A DNA stretch of 64,000 nt from Solen grandis. Taxonomy: Eukaryota > Mollusca > Bivalvia > Adapedonta > Solenidae. A program made the position numbers and the translations under genes. Positions 10,242-24,465 of this stretch are shown here, one piece after another; position 1 is the first letter of the stretch; the number at the start of each line of letters is the position of its first letter. A model generated the notes under the pieces. That model saw only the letters and a list, made by a program, of their open reading frames with translations. It did not search any database and had not been told where the DNA came from. The DNA lies in the NCBI GenBank assembly GCA_021229015.1, contig CM037781.1, forward strand, positions 38,671,897-38,735,896. The letters are read 5' to 3'.

Positions 10242-11498
10242 CAAGTCCACCTGCCAAAATTACTGGAACTGAAACATAATATTTTATAATAGAGCTCAAC
10301 TTACCGAAAAACTTAAATTTGGAATTTATATCAATATCATATGATCAGTTTTTATATACTTTTATTTAGGAGAATATTGGTGTAGTGTTTGATTCTTCCT
10401 CGTTAATGAATGTATGCTTGCGGAAATTTACAAGTAAGCACATTGAAATAGTAACTTGTGGTGAGTATCAATGAGGACGAATCTTGAGCTCTAGATTTTT
10501 CCACTTTCACAAGTTTTTTTTAAAGAGTGAAAACAACAATAATAGCCACAAACCATGACTTTTGATAAAAGATTACCGCATGCTTTTTATTACAGTTTAG
10601 CAAATCAGGAATATTGTACAATATCAAAATAGAATCATCTGTACAATACTTTTCTGGCATTGTCCACCATATTTATTAGCAGTTTGCCGCCAGGCATCAA
10701 CCGGCACAAAAACGATTTGATTGGAGTTGTGCGCCGGTCCCCGTTTAGGAAGCGGCATATGCCGATGTACTCCACTGCAGCGAATGAAGTCCGCCCCTGG
10801 ACAATTCTTATGGATACTGTGCCAGACTGTGTTAGTCGAGGTTTACCAATTACAATGTGTTTATTAAATATTACCTCCTAAGGGAACAATACAGACATAG
10901 TTAATCATGTAGACTTCCCACTTCCCTGCAAGTTCAAGAAAATTAATATTTATGGATAGAGTTGCTTAATATATGAATGGTGATACACCAATTAGTGGAT
11001 GCAAACCCCATATATGCATTTACACTGTTGTATATTACATTAGCAGCATTTTTTTTTAATATTTGCTGTTTTCCCTTCATAATATGCATTGGGAAAGTAT
11101 AATAACTGATAAGGTCTAGAGGAGAGAGATTCATAGCTAACCACAATCAGTACAGACAATAGTTGGCCCATAGAAAGCAATGAACAAGGAACTACCTGAT
11201 CTTTTATTCTGAGTTCCAACCATGTTCCGTGCCATAACCACTGCATTGTTCCTTTCATATATACATGTACAATGTACAACATTTTGATAAATGCTCTTTG
11301 GTGACAGAAACATCCTTGATCAAAATACATGTAATAACTTTTGTTTTTACTAACTTTTATTTATGAGCCCTTTAACATTTAAAGAGGCATTTTCAATAAG
11401 ACACTGACGATCTCAATAAGCGGGTCAATAAAAAAATATCTCTGTCGGACCGGGGCCGAAAGTGATATTATTTATTAGCCCTGCATTTCCTGCAATTT
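10242..11498. other. Intergenic stretch with a GC-richer patch at 10660-10850
   Basis: The patch at about 10660-10850 is clearly richer in CG than its surroundings and is open in more than one frame on both strands; the minus strand reads 'FAAVEYIGICRFLNGDRRT' and the plus strand gives a 73-codon frame. It also contains the palindrome cggcatatgccg. It could be a decayed exon, but no domain is recognisable. The remaining sequence shows nothing. Confidence 0.35.
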
Positions 11499-11530
11499 GA
11501 TTGGCTAAAGCAGATGCTCTCTATATAAAG
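11499..11530 (+). promoter_or_regulatory. Possible core promoter: inverted CCAAT box and TATA box
   Basis: 'gattggct' (11499-11506) is an inverted CCAAT box and 'tatataaag' (11522-11530) a consensus TATA box, about 20 bp apart. The TATA box lies in a near-palindrome (ctctc-tatataa-agagag). A consensus splice donor, atg|gtgagt, follows at 11664, and a short frame starting ATGATAAAAC at about 11626 reaches it. The arrangement fits a promoter plus small first exon, but all parts are short and could co-occur by chance. Confidence 0.3.
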
Positions 11531-11679
11531 AGAGACCCTGTCTAAAGAAACGCAATATTTCGTCATTTTGCTTTCATTTTTTTAGCATTTTTTTCAGTAC
11601 CTGCAAAAATATCTTTATTTTTTTATGATAAAACTAAGCGTGATGACAAATACTGTGTGTATGGTGAGTAGCTTTGTAT

Positions 11680-13586
11680 GGAGTACAGATAACTAATCTT
11701 TACAGCAGTGTCAAATTAATGCAGAAAACGATAAATTTGTGACAAAATCTGTGCCACGTCCTCACAAGGCGAACAAAACCTTGGATTATTAGCAAATGAT
11801 TTGCTAAATAAAATTCCTGCGGCCTCGGTTCAATACGACTGCCCTTAGACATATCAGAGCAAATACCAAAATCACTTACATGTATTTAATAACATATAAG
11901 GGTCTAGCAGTATCTGGGTATGATTATATTGGTTCCACTACTTGTATATAGGTCCCATGTGGTCCAAGTGAATCAACTGGGTTTGTAATGGAAAAGATAT
12001 ATACACACTATACATGTAATTGTAAATATAGTAGATATATATATACCGTTTATGCACAGCAAAAGTAAATTTTGATCATATATTCTTTTTCAATTATGAC
12101 CAGTCTGACTCAGGACCCATTACTGTTTTGATTATGATGTAGTTTCCTTGTAATTGTAATGATTTACAAGAAACAGTTTAAATCTAATACTGCATGTAAT
12201 TTGAAACATGTTTAAAATTCTTTGTAGAGGTCGGTTTACGCTTCATAATTATTCGCATCTGTAGGTTTTAAAACCTTTTTAAATTAGATGGAATTAAATT
12301 TTGCATTATTTGTTGAAAACCGATCCATCCTTTGGCTTTTATTATATTATCCTAGACATTTTTATGCTTTATGTTCTTCTCAATGACATGAATTTTTGGC
12401 CTACAATAGTGAATAATAGGATATCTATGGTAGGTATCTTCGTGATATAGTTTCATTTTTTCCTGCTTTCTGCTTGTTTAATGCATATCTTATTACTATT
12501 TTATTTTTTGAAATATCTGGAAGTAATAAGCTATTCTTTGCAAGAATTAATTGACATTTAAATATGAAATATACACTTGAAATAGCGTAAACTTTCTCTC
12601 CAGAAAAATGTTAAAATAAATGTATCAAAGTAAATTTCAGAAAAAAAATCATATTTGAAATATATAAGCTTGACCTTTCCGATATAAGGAATGTGACATG
12701 CATCAATTAACCCGCAATTCGATAAAAGATAATTTTGCACGATTGTTTAAATGTTTTTGTTTTTTCAATTATTGTAGCTATACAAGTAGTTGACAAACAT
12801 GTACAAACGTTTCCTTCATAAATGAACTGCATTTGATTTGATAAATACGTAAATAACAAGAAGACGCTCGCATCTTAATTCAGCAGTTTAAGATAATTTG
12901 GTTTAAAAGGGCAAAATATATAAGTAGTTTTCAATATTCCGACGAAAATTCTAAAATATTTCGAATTAACTTAAAGAGACAGAATGGCTCTCCACAAATG
13001 AAACTATATGTTGTGTTTTGACAGGTTCGTTCTCATTTACTCCATTTTACAGAGTGATTGACCTGCACAAAAGATGCATAGTTCACACGACTGTGTATGA
13101 ATCTGCATAAAAGATTTGTATTTAAATACACTACTTAACTTTACTACTTTATATTTATCATTCTGATGTATAGAATTGAGCTCTAGCTGTTGATGTTTTT
13201 GAGGAATTCAAATCTACTGTTATATGCAAACCTGGACAGACAGTCGTTTTAAGAATCACCTTTCAAAATATTGAATATTTTAACATAAATATATTGAACC
13301 GAAATAGTTATATATAGACAAAAATTATTTTATTTTTATTTTGATATTTCTTAAAATTGAAAAAAAACGTATATATTATATACGTGGTTGATTAAAAATA
13401 CCTGGAGAATTAATATTTTAATACATGAACATAATATAAAACAATAAAATTAACATAACTAAAAAAAAAACACGTGTGCATTTTAGATAAGAACAATCAA
13501 TGAAGGACTAATTCGGAACTCTCAACCACCACACGGAGCCCACCAAAACGCAGGGGTGACGTTATGTCAATGTCACATGACGTCGT
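11680..13586. other. AT-rich intergenic stretch
   Basis: No gene, RNA gene or repeat boundary was recognised over this stretch. Only short AT microsatellites (for example near 12027-12045) were seen. Confidence 0.55.
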
Positions 13587-13721
13587 TTAGTTCTTCTCCA
13601 AGTACACAGCTGTAGCATCCATACACTTACGTTGACGCCTTACCAGTTTACTAATTAATTGGTCAAGCGTTTTAAAATATTCCTCCACAGGTGACAAGTC
13701 GGGCGGGTAGGCCGGATACTT
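13587..13721 (-). pseudogene. Remnant of an IS630/Tc1/mariner-type DDE transposase C-terminus
   Basis: The minus strand reads 'YPAYPPDLSPVEEYFKTLDQ' and continues for about 23 residues to a stop at 13587. This corresponds to the family signature (W/Y)PAYSPDLNPIE..W..L that contains the last catalytic acidic residue. An in-frame stop lies just upstream and no further transposase sequence was found, so this is a short dead fragment. No terminal inverted repeats were identified around it. Confidence 0.65.
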
Positions 13722-15239
13722 AGGTATTCATACATTAGTGTGCCCATATCTAGCTGTGTTAGTTTTTTATCTTTCTTTTTTTATTGCTGAAAGACATTTA
13801 ATACAATAACCATCTAGTATTGCTCCAGGAAGTTTATATTATCTTAATAAATTGGGATTGAACTAAATAGATAACCTTAGAACAATTTCCCATGTATGTT
13901 AATGTAAATTAAGACCTGATGTGTACATGCGTCATTAAGAGAACAAAAATGCGTTCGATAAACTAAACAGTCGTGGAAATTATTATGTACGCGTTTTGTT
14001 CGTCTTTAGTTTTTGATCTGAAAGAATATTATCAGATATCAACACTTTTGATGCATCAGATCACTGGTACCACCATGAGAGAGAAACAATTTTATTACAT
14101 TCATAATTAACACTCATACCATATTCCAGTTTAATAAACGGATTTATGTCCCTTATCGACAAATCCCATTATTACAGCATCATATATGATACCACATCAT
14201 TATCGGGGCTTTGTCGTACTTCTCACAAGGTGCTTTTCAATAATCTGATAAATGTGTCTGCATTTCCGTATTTTGCCTTTAAATTATGAACGGAAAGACG
14301 TATCATTTGACGCACACTACATACATCCCAGTTATGTTCTTAAATAATGTTCTGGCCTCAAATAAATTACCTCTAATTGAAGAGCATAGTAAATAGGTTA
14401 CATTTACTGTCATCTGCTTTGAAAAAGCAAGTCGAGTTCTATTCTTTTTTATGACTATTACTTCTGTATCACTCAAATAATATATAGAATGTAAAATTGG
14501 CCGTGATAAAAGTTCTTATCTTTTAAAATGATTTTTCAACGTTGAAATGTTGCAAATATTGAAGCAGGTTCCATAATTTTACTTACAATATGTTACAGAC
14601 AGTACACTTTAAAATATTCATTATATTTATGGATCTAATTAAAAAAACTCTTGAGTATTTATGAAAGAAAAAGAAAAATGAAATATATCACAAATTTGTA
14701 TCTTCTACTCAGATCAGTTTCCGTAGGTTAGCAAAGTTTTACAAATTATTTGACATTTTATAATTTAAAAAAGAAACGGATTTTTGTTCTTTTAATCTTT
14801 TTTTGTTTTTCGGCTCCAAATTTCAACATATCAAAAATATCTAAACTTAAGTAACATATAGTGAAATAATTCAAACTTAACAATTGTTTGTCTAATTTAT
14901 TATACTTTCGGTATATTAAATTGTTTTTTGTAATTCTTAACATCATGTATTTAAATCCCGATATTTTAATTTGTAGCATGCGCTGCAGAAATATATACAG
15001 GTGATATGATCAAGAAATACAAACATAAATTCAAAACATAAAGTTGCTTTAACAAAATGCTACGCCGTTTCTTCAGTGTTAAGTTTATGCCAAACACATT
15101 AAATGCCAAACGTCAATATATGTAAATGTTTCGGTCCATCCCCTTTTGGCCGAGTTTTAAAGGGCATCTGTCCTGCCTCGGGTTTGATCGTCTAAGGTCG
15201 TTAAGATATTAACTTGAAAAAACTTTCCTATCGGAAAAA
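13722..15239. other. AT-rich intergenic stretch
   Basis: Poly-A/poly-T tracts and short frames without recognisable domains. Nothing further is supported. Confidence 0.55.
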
Positions 15240-16982
15240 AAAAATATTTTGTAGACAATTCATGGGAATAACTTACCCTTGTATGACAATGTGACTGGGT
15301 GTGTAGTTCGGTCGTGTCGAGAACAAGATAATATTTTAATATGCACAATTGTATTTGAGTGAGTTTGCAAAATGGCATTTCCTACGCGTTTTGTCGCTCC
15401 AACAATAATAATACGGAACTCAAGCACTTGTAATAATTTAGTTGGTCATTACACTTTCTGCATAATGATAAAATATGTGCCTTTTATTACAACGTTTATC
15501 CCGTAAAGAAATTGTGTTATTTATTGTTCAGGCACTACAGATTGTCATTTCTAATCCATAATAATTTGCAGTAGAAAATAAGCGATCACATAACTTGTTT
15601 TCGTGAGTTAATCTCATTTGTAACATCAACAGGAACAAAACATGGAAATGCTTTTTACTGGTTTTGCCGGAAATAACATTATTTCAGTAATATCAAAAGA
15701 AAACGAATCTTGATATATAGCAGAACAAGACATGTCCTTTTGTTTAAGTGTAGGCAAACAAAATCGTGACCTATAGCATACAGATTCAGGTACACAATAA
15801 TGTTAAACGTGTACTTATAACATATACTGGATAATGGATAATGAATAAAATCCTTTTTCTTCAATGAATACTGTTAATCTTATTCGAAAAATAAATATAA
15901 ACTCAAGCATACTACCCAAGCAAAGATAATAATAAACAACTGGCAGTGTTTAAATATCATTCCTTAAAAATAAAGCAGTATTAATGAGTTGCATATAAAC
16001 AGAAATGTATGTCAAAAATAAAGTGTATGCTTTTACACATAGGTTATCCGTGTGTTTAGCTTAGAAACATAATTATGGATTTGGATAGAATATGATACAT
16101 GTATCAAGATAGTCGTGCGTCAAATACTTGGGCAGGTTTTCAAACAATCCGGATACTTACTTACAAAACTGTTATTCTGATTTATGCCAGCCGAGATGTT
16201 CAGCATCGTATTTTTCAAACTTTAAGTAACTCTTTCTGGTGTAATCTATAGTTGCCTCCTACAGCATTTTCGATTAAAGTATTAATTTTAATTGAACAAG
16301 GTATTGTTCGGTATCATTTCTACTATAAATGAACGGTACAAGATTAAACAGACATATACTCGTAAAATTACAAATACAATATAACTATCATGCATTTAAA
16401 CAAAGAAAATTAGATTAACGCGTTATCTCATTCAGAAGTGTTTTTCTCCACAAATTCGAAAAGAGCGCGCATCCAGACCAAATAGTTCCGTAAAGAAACC
16501 TTCTTGGAATCTGCTTATTGATAGATATGATAATACAAACTGCATTTGTACTTATCACTAAAATGGATGTAAACAACACCTTATCATCATATCACTTAAA
16601 TGGATGTATAGATATCATTGGACCTATAAGACTGTGCTTAGAAAATTAAGCATAGGAAAAGAAATAATAAAAAAAAACGCCGTAACAGCATGACTGGTTT
16701 ATCTGTCTGGAACATAATATGCTATTTGCTTTTATCAAAATGGCGGAAACATACTTTTGAATATCTCTATTGCTTTCCAACACGGAAGATTCCCTTTCAT
16801 GGTAGAAATAGGTTAGAAACAACGGTCAGGATAAGGGCATTTGTGCATTAGGAATACTGCTTATGCATCAAAAATTTTCTTTCAGTTTAGATTACCTTTT
16901 GTCGTGTTGTTTAAAGGCCGGGCAGTATCCGTGGTTTCGTGTATATAATCCTCTGCCGCGCTAGTTGATAAGAAATAATATA

Positions 16983-17855
16983 CTGTAAAATCATTTCATG
17001 TCGTGGCCATAAAATTTCGTAAAATAAAAATAGTCTGTGGGGAAAAGGTTTCGTGAATTCGCGTGTTAGAAAATATTTTATTTATTTATTTATTTAATTT
17101 GATATTGATTTGAAGACCTTTACAAAATTTAAGTTAAAAGAATGCAGCCTAGTTTTTGTCATAATATATTAATACATGGCATTTAGAATATGTCAATATC
17201 TTCTTTAGTACTTTACAGAACGTTAGTCAGACCGAAGTAAGTGTATGTAAATCTTAACTTGTGGCCATATAATCTTAGTAAGATTTTTGTCATGTATTTC
17301 TGAGGAACAAAAAAAAAAAGAGGTGACCACAATTGTGGCACAGCATGATCTCATAATTGGTGCTAGACAGGATGTCTAATAATGCCTGAGGGTGAGTGGA
17401 CAATGTCTGATATCAACAACAGATCACTGTGTTATTGGCCATAATGGAGGGATCTCTCCTTACCCAGCAGCTTGTCTACGCAGGAAAGATACTCGTATGC
17501 ACAAAAAAAAAAAAGTGAAAGATTAAGATGAATTATAAATTCAAAATTAGTTACAGTTGTACAAAAAAGTCAATCAAAAAAAAAAAGAATAAGTAAGATA
17601 ACTTACAAAGTGAAATTATGTAGGTGATTTATTTATTTGTATTTATGATACATTATATTCCAGATTCAACGTAAGCATTATATATACTATTGAACTCTAT
17701 TTACATAAGAGTGGTTTTGGGTATGAGAGGGTATCATTATCAGCGAGATGTTTGGCATGATAAATAAAAGCTTTTCGTGGGAACATAAATTTGTGGACAT
17801 TGACGACCACGAAATCAACAAAAATAATCCCCCACGAAATATAATGATTTTACAG
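16983..17855. mobile_element. MITE-like DNA transposon with CTGTAAAATCATT termini
   Basis: The ends are inverted repeats of about 24 bp (first 13 bases CTGTAAAATCATT identical, 21 of 24 matching overall), flanked by TA on both sides (16981-16982, 17856-17857). Subterminal 'cgtgg' and 'ccacgaa' motifs are typical of a MITE group I know from bivalve genomes. It interrupts duplication copy A between blocks that are continuous in copy B (about 24200), so it inserted after the duplication. It contains no transposase frame. Confidence 0.85.
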
Positions 17856-18124
17856 TACTTGTTTATATTCTTAGCTTGGTTCTCTGTATACATGGGCAGT
17901 TCCATTAAGGGTTTACCCGGCACAGTTGTGCAGTCTCATGTCAATCACGCATGTGTTTGTATGCACATTGCAGTCAAAGATAACCCACGAAAGTACATGC
18001 ACTTATTTTAAGTTGTGTCCTGGTTTTGTATTTTTTTTTAGTTTTCTCCGCTGTTCTTCTTAATAGTCTTGAGTTCACATAGCAACCCCGAGTAACAGGC
18101 AAGAAAGCATCTGGTACTAATTTT

Positions 18125-18298
18125 ATTTGTCTTTGGTTTGATGTCCTAATCGGGGGAAAGTGCCCCGGTTGGGATTCGAACTTCAGATCTCCCGATTGCA
18201 ACGTGGATCCTCTACCTTTGAGCTTTTACGCCGTAGAAAAAAGTCCTCACGTGACTAGAATACTGCCGATGGGTCGTTAAGATCAAACAAACAAACAT
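18125..18298 (-). repeat. tRNA-like dispersed repeat, family S3, copy in duplication A
   Basis: On the minus strand 'gttcgaatcccaacc' forms a B box and 'aaaagctcaaaggtaga' an A-box region, about 30-40 bp apart. On the plus strand the block ends 'gtgactagaatactgccgat' then 'ggg.cgttaa' and CAAA repeats. The same unit lies at the homologous place in copy B (24466-24630), so it predates the duplication. Confidence 0.65.
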
Positions 18299-21200
18299 AA
18301 CTATTTTTGATTGATTCATTTTATTTTGTCCAGAATAGGAAAATGCTAGCCGATTAAAAAAGTTTTACTTTCGTATATCGCTGACAAAAGAGAAAAGACT
18401 GAGTCAAATTTAATGATATTCTTTTAACCGAAATATAAACCAAATGAAATATCATATCAAAAGTCATTTGAAAAGGCAAAACGAATACTATGAATTTAAA
18501 TTATTCATCATAATTATGTAAGTGCTGTAAAATTAATGAACCTATTAATGTACTTAAACCAATAGTATACTGCATGATATTGGCTGTGAAAATATATTTG
18601 ACAGAGAGCATTTGAAAGTCAATAGAGCCTGCGTAGAAATTGATTAGAGCGACTTCTTCAGAATCTCTGGAAATAATAAGAATGAACTTAATATCGCATC
18701 TTTTTACATTAATATAATCGTCAAATATATCATAAGCACTTATTTAACCAATTCATGTTAATTTACAAAAAAAATCTTCTTTGTCAAGCCCAATAGTTGG
18801 TAACGAAACTAGGGGTGATTACGTTTTTAAAACAAATTACTGAAACGGAAATGAAATAAAGTATTTTTATGCCTACTATTTTATTTTCTTTCTGATATTT
18901 ACAGAGAGAAGAGACTGAGATAAAACAAACGACTGAAATCGTATAGAGAAATACGAGTCATAAGGATTTATTTTAGCATGTTACACTTGTACAACTCACA
19001 AAGAGAACTGAGACAATGCAGTCAGTAACCAAAAAATACAGTACTCCAATTTAAATGATAACAAACGCATACATACCATACAGAATGACTTAAATGTTAA
19101 TAGAAATGCTTATGATCTGATAACTAACATTTGCCTTATAAACAGATAAAAACTTTAAATGGCTACTAGTTTCGAAATATATGTAGAATTTAAATGAAAT
19201 ACATACTTTTTTTTTATAATATTATAATTATAACTTGAAATATTTTAGTCTCAATATCTGGTGCTTTATCTGGACATATTGCATAATGTAAATGATTAAT
19301 AGAATAAATTGAACATCTTAGTCAGTGTTATGGCGTGAAGTTTGTGAATTTGTCTTGTGGCGGTTGCATCAAATATGAATTACGTAACTATGCATTTTCC
19401 TAGCATTTGAAATCATTGTTTGTATTCAAACAAACCTTCTTTATCTATCTAGAAGTACATTCTCAACACTAATAATATTAATGCATAGCAGTTTTGCAGG
19501 TTATATTAAAATGTTTATTACATTTATGTAACTTGTAAATATTCCTCAATACAGAACTATGATTTCGTCTGTAAATATATATTTTAAATCTATGTTGACG
19601 GTAACCACAATCCATTCGAATGGAATATTTCTGACATGCACATACTTATTTTCAGAAACAGAGACATTGGAAAAGAGTTGGCAAATCACTATGCTAAAAC
19701 AACATAACAATATTACTTAAAATAAAAATGGCAGGATGCTTAAATGCCATGGAATATCAAGTAAATCTCTATTCTTGTCTCACAGGTCGAGGTAAAGAGG
19801 TACAACATGTTATTTCACTTATTCCCAAATGCTGTCATAAGCAGGAATACGGACACATTAATGTATCTTATTCTGTAGCAAATATCAAAAGCTGTACTGC
19901 GAATTTGTTTTCTTTGACGATGATTATGTTCTATATCGTCCTTTTATAACTCTGTGTTATGTTTATTTTACAGAAATGCATTATGCAGTCCTCATTACTT
20001 GAATTATCCATTGAGTATATATATCTAGCGGTCTGACAAAAAGTATTCATAGGAATGATTTTAATATTATTTCTCCCTCGGCATCACTTATGCCACAGTT
20101 TGATAATATCAGTGGGAATGAGAAATGAATATTGTCATATAACGTCATAAATGAACCTGCCGTTCTACCTATTGCTATGCGTATGGTCATAAATATAGAC
20201 GATATTCACGTTTCTGATTACAGGTGTATGTAGATATTAAAGGTGCAATTTTAAAGCCTATTTCTACACAATGTGGGTTTACCATGTGGGTTTAAAATTT
20301 CGATGTTTATTTGCATGCTTGCGTCTTATCATCACGCCGACAGAATCACAGAAATTATACAGCTATATTACCATGCATAAATAAGAAAGAATGTGTTATC
20401 AAATATCATTCAGTTGTTTACAAAAATAACTATTTTTTTAATAATTCTCGTCAATTTTCAATAGAATTCCGTATGTCTCCGTTAACAAATCACGAGTGCA
20501 TAAATTGATGATGTAGCAGATAAACAACTTGTGATTCGACAACGGTTTTTCAAATTCAAATTATTTCCGATTACAGACTGTCTTCGGATATATTCCGCCA
20601 ATGCAAAATGTAAACAATAAGAGTATTTTGACATCCATCCAAAATACTAAATTGCGTAGTATTATACAATTGTTATTGAACAGCAGTTATTTGCTCATTA
20701 TTACGTTATTTAATCAACATTTGTTATGCGTTTAACTGTTATTTTGCAGAATATATTTGCACCTAATGTACCATTTGTATTAGTTTACAAAATGTCAATG
20801 TTATTTTTAAGTTTCCTTTTTCATGAAAATTGAATCATTATGAAATGGACTTTTAAAATGAGAAAATGTGATTTGGCGCTGCCTGTTTGTGATATCACAT
20901 AGTAAAAAAACAACCACACCTAGTTATATCATCCTGACACCGGACAAACCAGTCTGCCGCAAAATATATAATACCCGACCTCCCGGGGTTTACAAGCTAA
21001 TACTTAAATAATATACTTTCATCATCTGTATTTATAAAACTAAATTATGATTTGTTCAAAGTAAATAAGGATAGAAATCAGTGCTTTATTTTTCTATAAT
21101 CTTTGCCATATACATATTAGTTGAAGTTAATTCATTGCAATAAAATTTAACACACATTACAAAGGTACTTAACACATTGCAAAACTTTTAAAAATAGACC

Positions 21201-21640
21201 TTTTTCATATTCAGACATAAACAAAAGAATAAGTACAACACTTTTACATTTACATGATAATCTCGAACTTCGAAAATATGTATAACATTGCCTACGAGAG
21301 ACATATTTGACATGGAATCTTTCTCAATTTGTTATCAAAGGCATCATTATTCATCATGATGTTTTTCTTTTCTCTTTTTATTAATATGTGCACAGTTGTT
21401 TGAATAAAGCTTTCAATATGTGACTCGACCATTCCGTAATCACATTTTCCGACATTTTTCTTATTCCTTATTTGCAGTTAGATTGGTTGTATCCCCAAAA
21501 GAATATAAGTACAGTATAAATTTTAGTGTGTGATTTTCGAAATATGCACTGTATTTCTCCTGGTATGACAGTATCAACCCTCTTTTATTATGTGTTGATT
21601 GCAAGTCCTATTGATAACAACTTTGATTTCCCACACACAA

Positions 21641-22469
21641 GGTCGTATAAACAGATATTTCAGTCCTCAGGGGAATTCTTCAATTCTTATATCCTGCTTA
21701 TCCTGATTTTCAAAGGCACAAATCAAAACCATCAGCTCAACAAAGGAGTCAATAATACATCTGATTAAATTAATGTTGAATATACCAACTTGCGCAATAA
21801 GCTTTCAATAAATGTCAAACAACACTTGTAATGTATCACAACACAAATATTTCTTTCTTTATTTTTATCATTATTTTTATTCGGTAGCTTAATATTCATT
21901 AATAGAACACGATACTCTGAAATAAAAGCTGAAGCCATGAAGTAGATAAATTATTACATGAATTGCATTACAACATTGTAGGAAGATAGCCAAGCATCTG
22001 CACGCCATCACACAATTACTTTGCAGGATATGATGTACGAATGAATATGAAACCAAAACGAATGAATCATCTTGGAACAAAAATTTCTTCTGTTTGCGAA
22101 ACCGAAATGTTATCATACCCAACGAAATAAACATCAGTAATGTTTTTAGAGACAAAAATAAAACGTATTGAGTATTATACAAATCAGTAATAAAAATTCG
22201 AGATTTTATACAGATACAAATATGTTCAAAGGAAAACAGTTTGAATTAGAAGTATGTAAAAGATAGATAATGAAAATATAAAAGCATAATATAACACATG
22301 CTTCTCTTCTTTTTTCTCTCGTGACTTGTTGATATCTATTATTTTAAATAATAACACATATAATATAAAATTGAAACATAAATACAATTCCACTTATTTG
22401 TGTCAAGCAATGTATACAATTCATACATTTGCGTCATTTCTGATTCAGCTTGGTCAAATCGTACTTGGT
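21641..22469. other. Spacer between the two copies of duplication D1
   Basis: This AT-rich stretch of about 830 bp does not match the sequence preceding copy A by eye. No feature was recognised. Confidence 0.5.
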
Positions 22470-24465
22470 TATGCACGAACTTATTGTTTCACGAAGTTAT
22501 GTAAGATCGTTTTGTATTTATGGGCACTCCACGATTTTTCCCTCTCTAGTTCGGCCGTGTCAATGACATCTTAATATTTTCTTATCATGCTTGAGAAAAT
22601 TGAAAGTTTGTTTGCAATATGACATTCCCTGTGCGTTTTTGTCCCCCCTGCCCCCCAATAATCATTCTATCCTACGGCACTCGAGCACTTGTAATTATTT
22701 ATTTGGTCACAATAATTTTCATAATGATGATGTTACTGTGCCTTTAATTTAAACATTCATCAAACTGTAAAGGAAAACGTTGTTTTGTTTATTGATCAGA
22801 GTACTTGATGTCTTTTTTCTTCCATAATAATTTGCAATAGATAATAAGTGACTAATTCACGTGTTTTCGTGAGGAAATCTTATTTGTAACAAAAACGTGA
22901 ACAAAACAAAATCCTAGAACAGTGGAAACAGATTGCTTAACTGATATTACCGGGTATAATAGAAATATCAAAAGGGAAACAAATCTTGATATAGCAAGAT
23001 AAGACATGTCTTTATGTGTGAGCACAGACAGACAATATCATGTCCTATGTCATATAGATTCAAAGTTAACAATAAAGCTAAACATATACTTCTGACCTTT
23101 ACTGGATAAACGGAAAATAATTTGTTTCATACAATTTCATTAATAAACAATATTAATCTGCAGTCGATAAATAAGTATATATTCTAACATGCCACCTCAT
23201 ACTACCGCACACAAGTTAATAATAAACAACTGGTATCGATAAAATCTGTCAAAAATGTGTGTCAAAACCTAAGTGTATACTCCTAAGTTTATATATGTGT
23301 TTTGTTTAGAAACACAATTCTGGATTTGGATAGAATATGACATCAAGACGTACTTTCAAATTCTTGATGCTGTTTTTCAAACAATCCGGTTACTTATAAA
23401 CAGAAGTGTTATTGTGATTTATGCGGGCCGAGACGAGCAGCATCGTTTTTTTTAAATGGTTAAACATTTCTTTCTGGTGTTATCTATGTTGTTTTTTTCC
23501 TACAGCATTTTCGATAAAAATATAAATTTTAATTAATGTAATTTTTTTTAAAAAAAATTTTAAAATTTTTTAAACATTCAGAAGTTTTAACGACAAATTG
23601 AAAAGCAGAACAGATCCAAATCATATGGATCCTAAAAAAAACCTTCCAAATAACGCACAAAAAATGAAATTAAACAAGTGCGGGTTTCATTTCTTTCGGT
23701 GGAAATGATAAACAATATGATTTAATGCATGATTTCAAATGCTTCTAATCTTAAAACAAAAAATAGTTTACAAAAATATCCAGTTTTCGAAACAGTTTGC
23801 GCCTACGTTTATTTTCTCGCTAAAACTGCATATCAAATACCAAAAATCTGATTTGAAGATACGAACTGCATATGCAAACAATATATTATCATATTGGCAT
23901 TTCAATAGATGTACATATATCATCGGACCTACTCCTCATTGCTTAGAAAGTTAAACAAGGGAAAAAAAATGTCATACCATTATTACTCGTTTATCTCTTT
24001 GGAACATAATGTCCTATTTGCTTTCATCAAAGTGGCGGCGACCTATTGTTGAACATGTCTATTGCTTTCCTACACGGAATATTTCCTTTCATGCTAGAGA
24101 TATTGTGCATTGAGGATAATGATTATGCATCAGTTTCAATTACCTTTTGTCGTTATGTTAAAAAGGCCGGACAGCATCCGTGGTATCGTGTATGTAAAGA
24201 TTAATACACTTGATTATAGCCTACGCTTGGTGTTCATTACACAAAGACAGCTCCTAAGTAGTTTACCCGGTGCATTAGTGCAGTCTCATATCAACTATGC
24301 ATTTGTCTGTATGCATATAGAAATTTCGGTCAAAGATAACCCACGTAAGCACATGCACTTATTTTAAGTTGTGTCCGCTGCCGCAGGACGAAAATTTATT
24401 GTTCTGTCTGAGTTCAAATAGTAACCCAGTGCACCAGGCAAGAATGTACCAATTTCAAACGTCTT

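Larger units (their letters stand above)
15240..21640 (+). repeat. Tandem segmental duplication D1, copy A
   Basis: Collinear with 22470-30220 over its whole length. Anchor pairs: 'tagttcgg.cgtgtc' (15304 / 22548), 'ccataataatttgca.taga' (15557 / 22822), 'caaacaatccgg.tactta' (16141 / 23378), 'tattgctttcc.acacgga' (16768 / 24060), 'gcacttattttaagttgtgtcc' with flanks (17999 / 24356), 'aaagagcatttgaaa'-type block (18606 / 25732), 'gaaatattttagtctca' (19236 / 26430), 'tttatttgcatgcttgcgt' (20305 / 27961) and 'gttgattgcaa.tc' (21594 / 30187). Divergence appears substantial, with many indels. No gene was recognised within either copy, so what was duplicated is unknown. Edges are approximate. Confidence 0.8.

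Noticed and set aside
19728..19949. 73-codon frame as a gene conserved in the segmental duplication
   Set aside because: The homologous part of copy B (about 26900-27130) has stops and indels, so the frame is not conserved.
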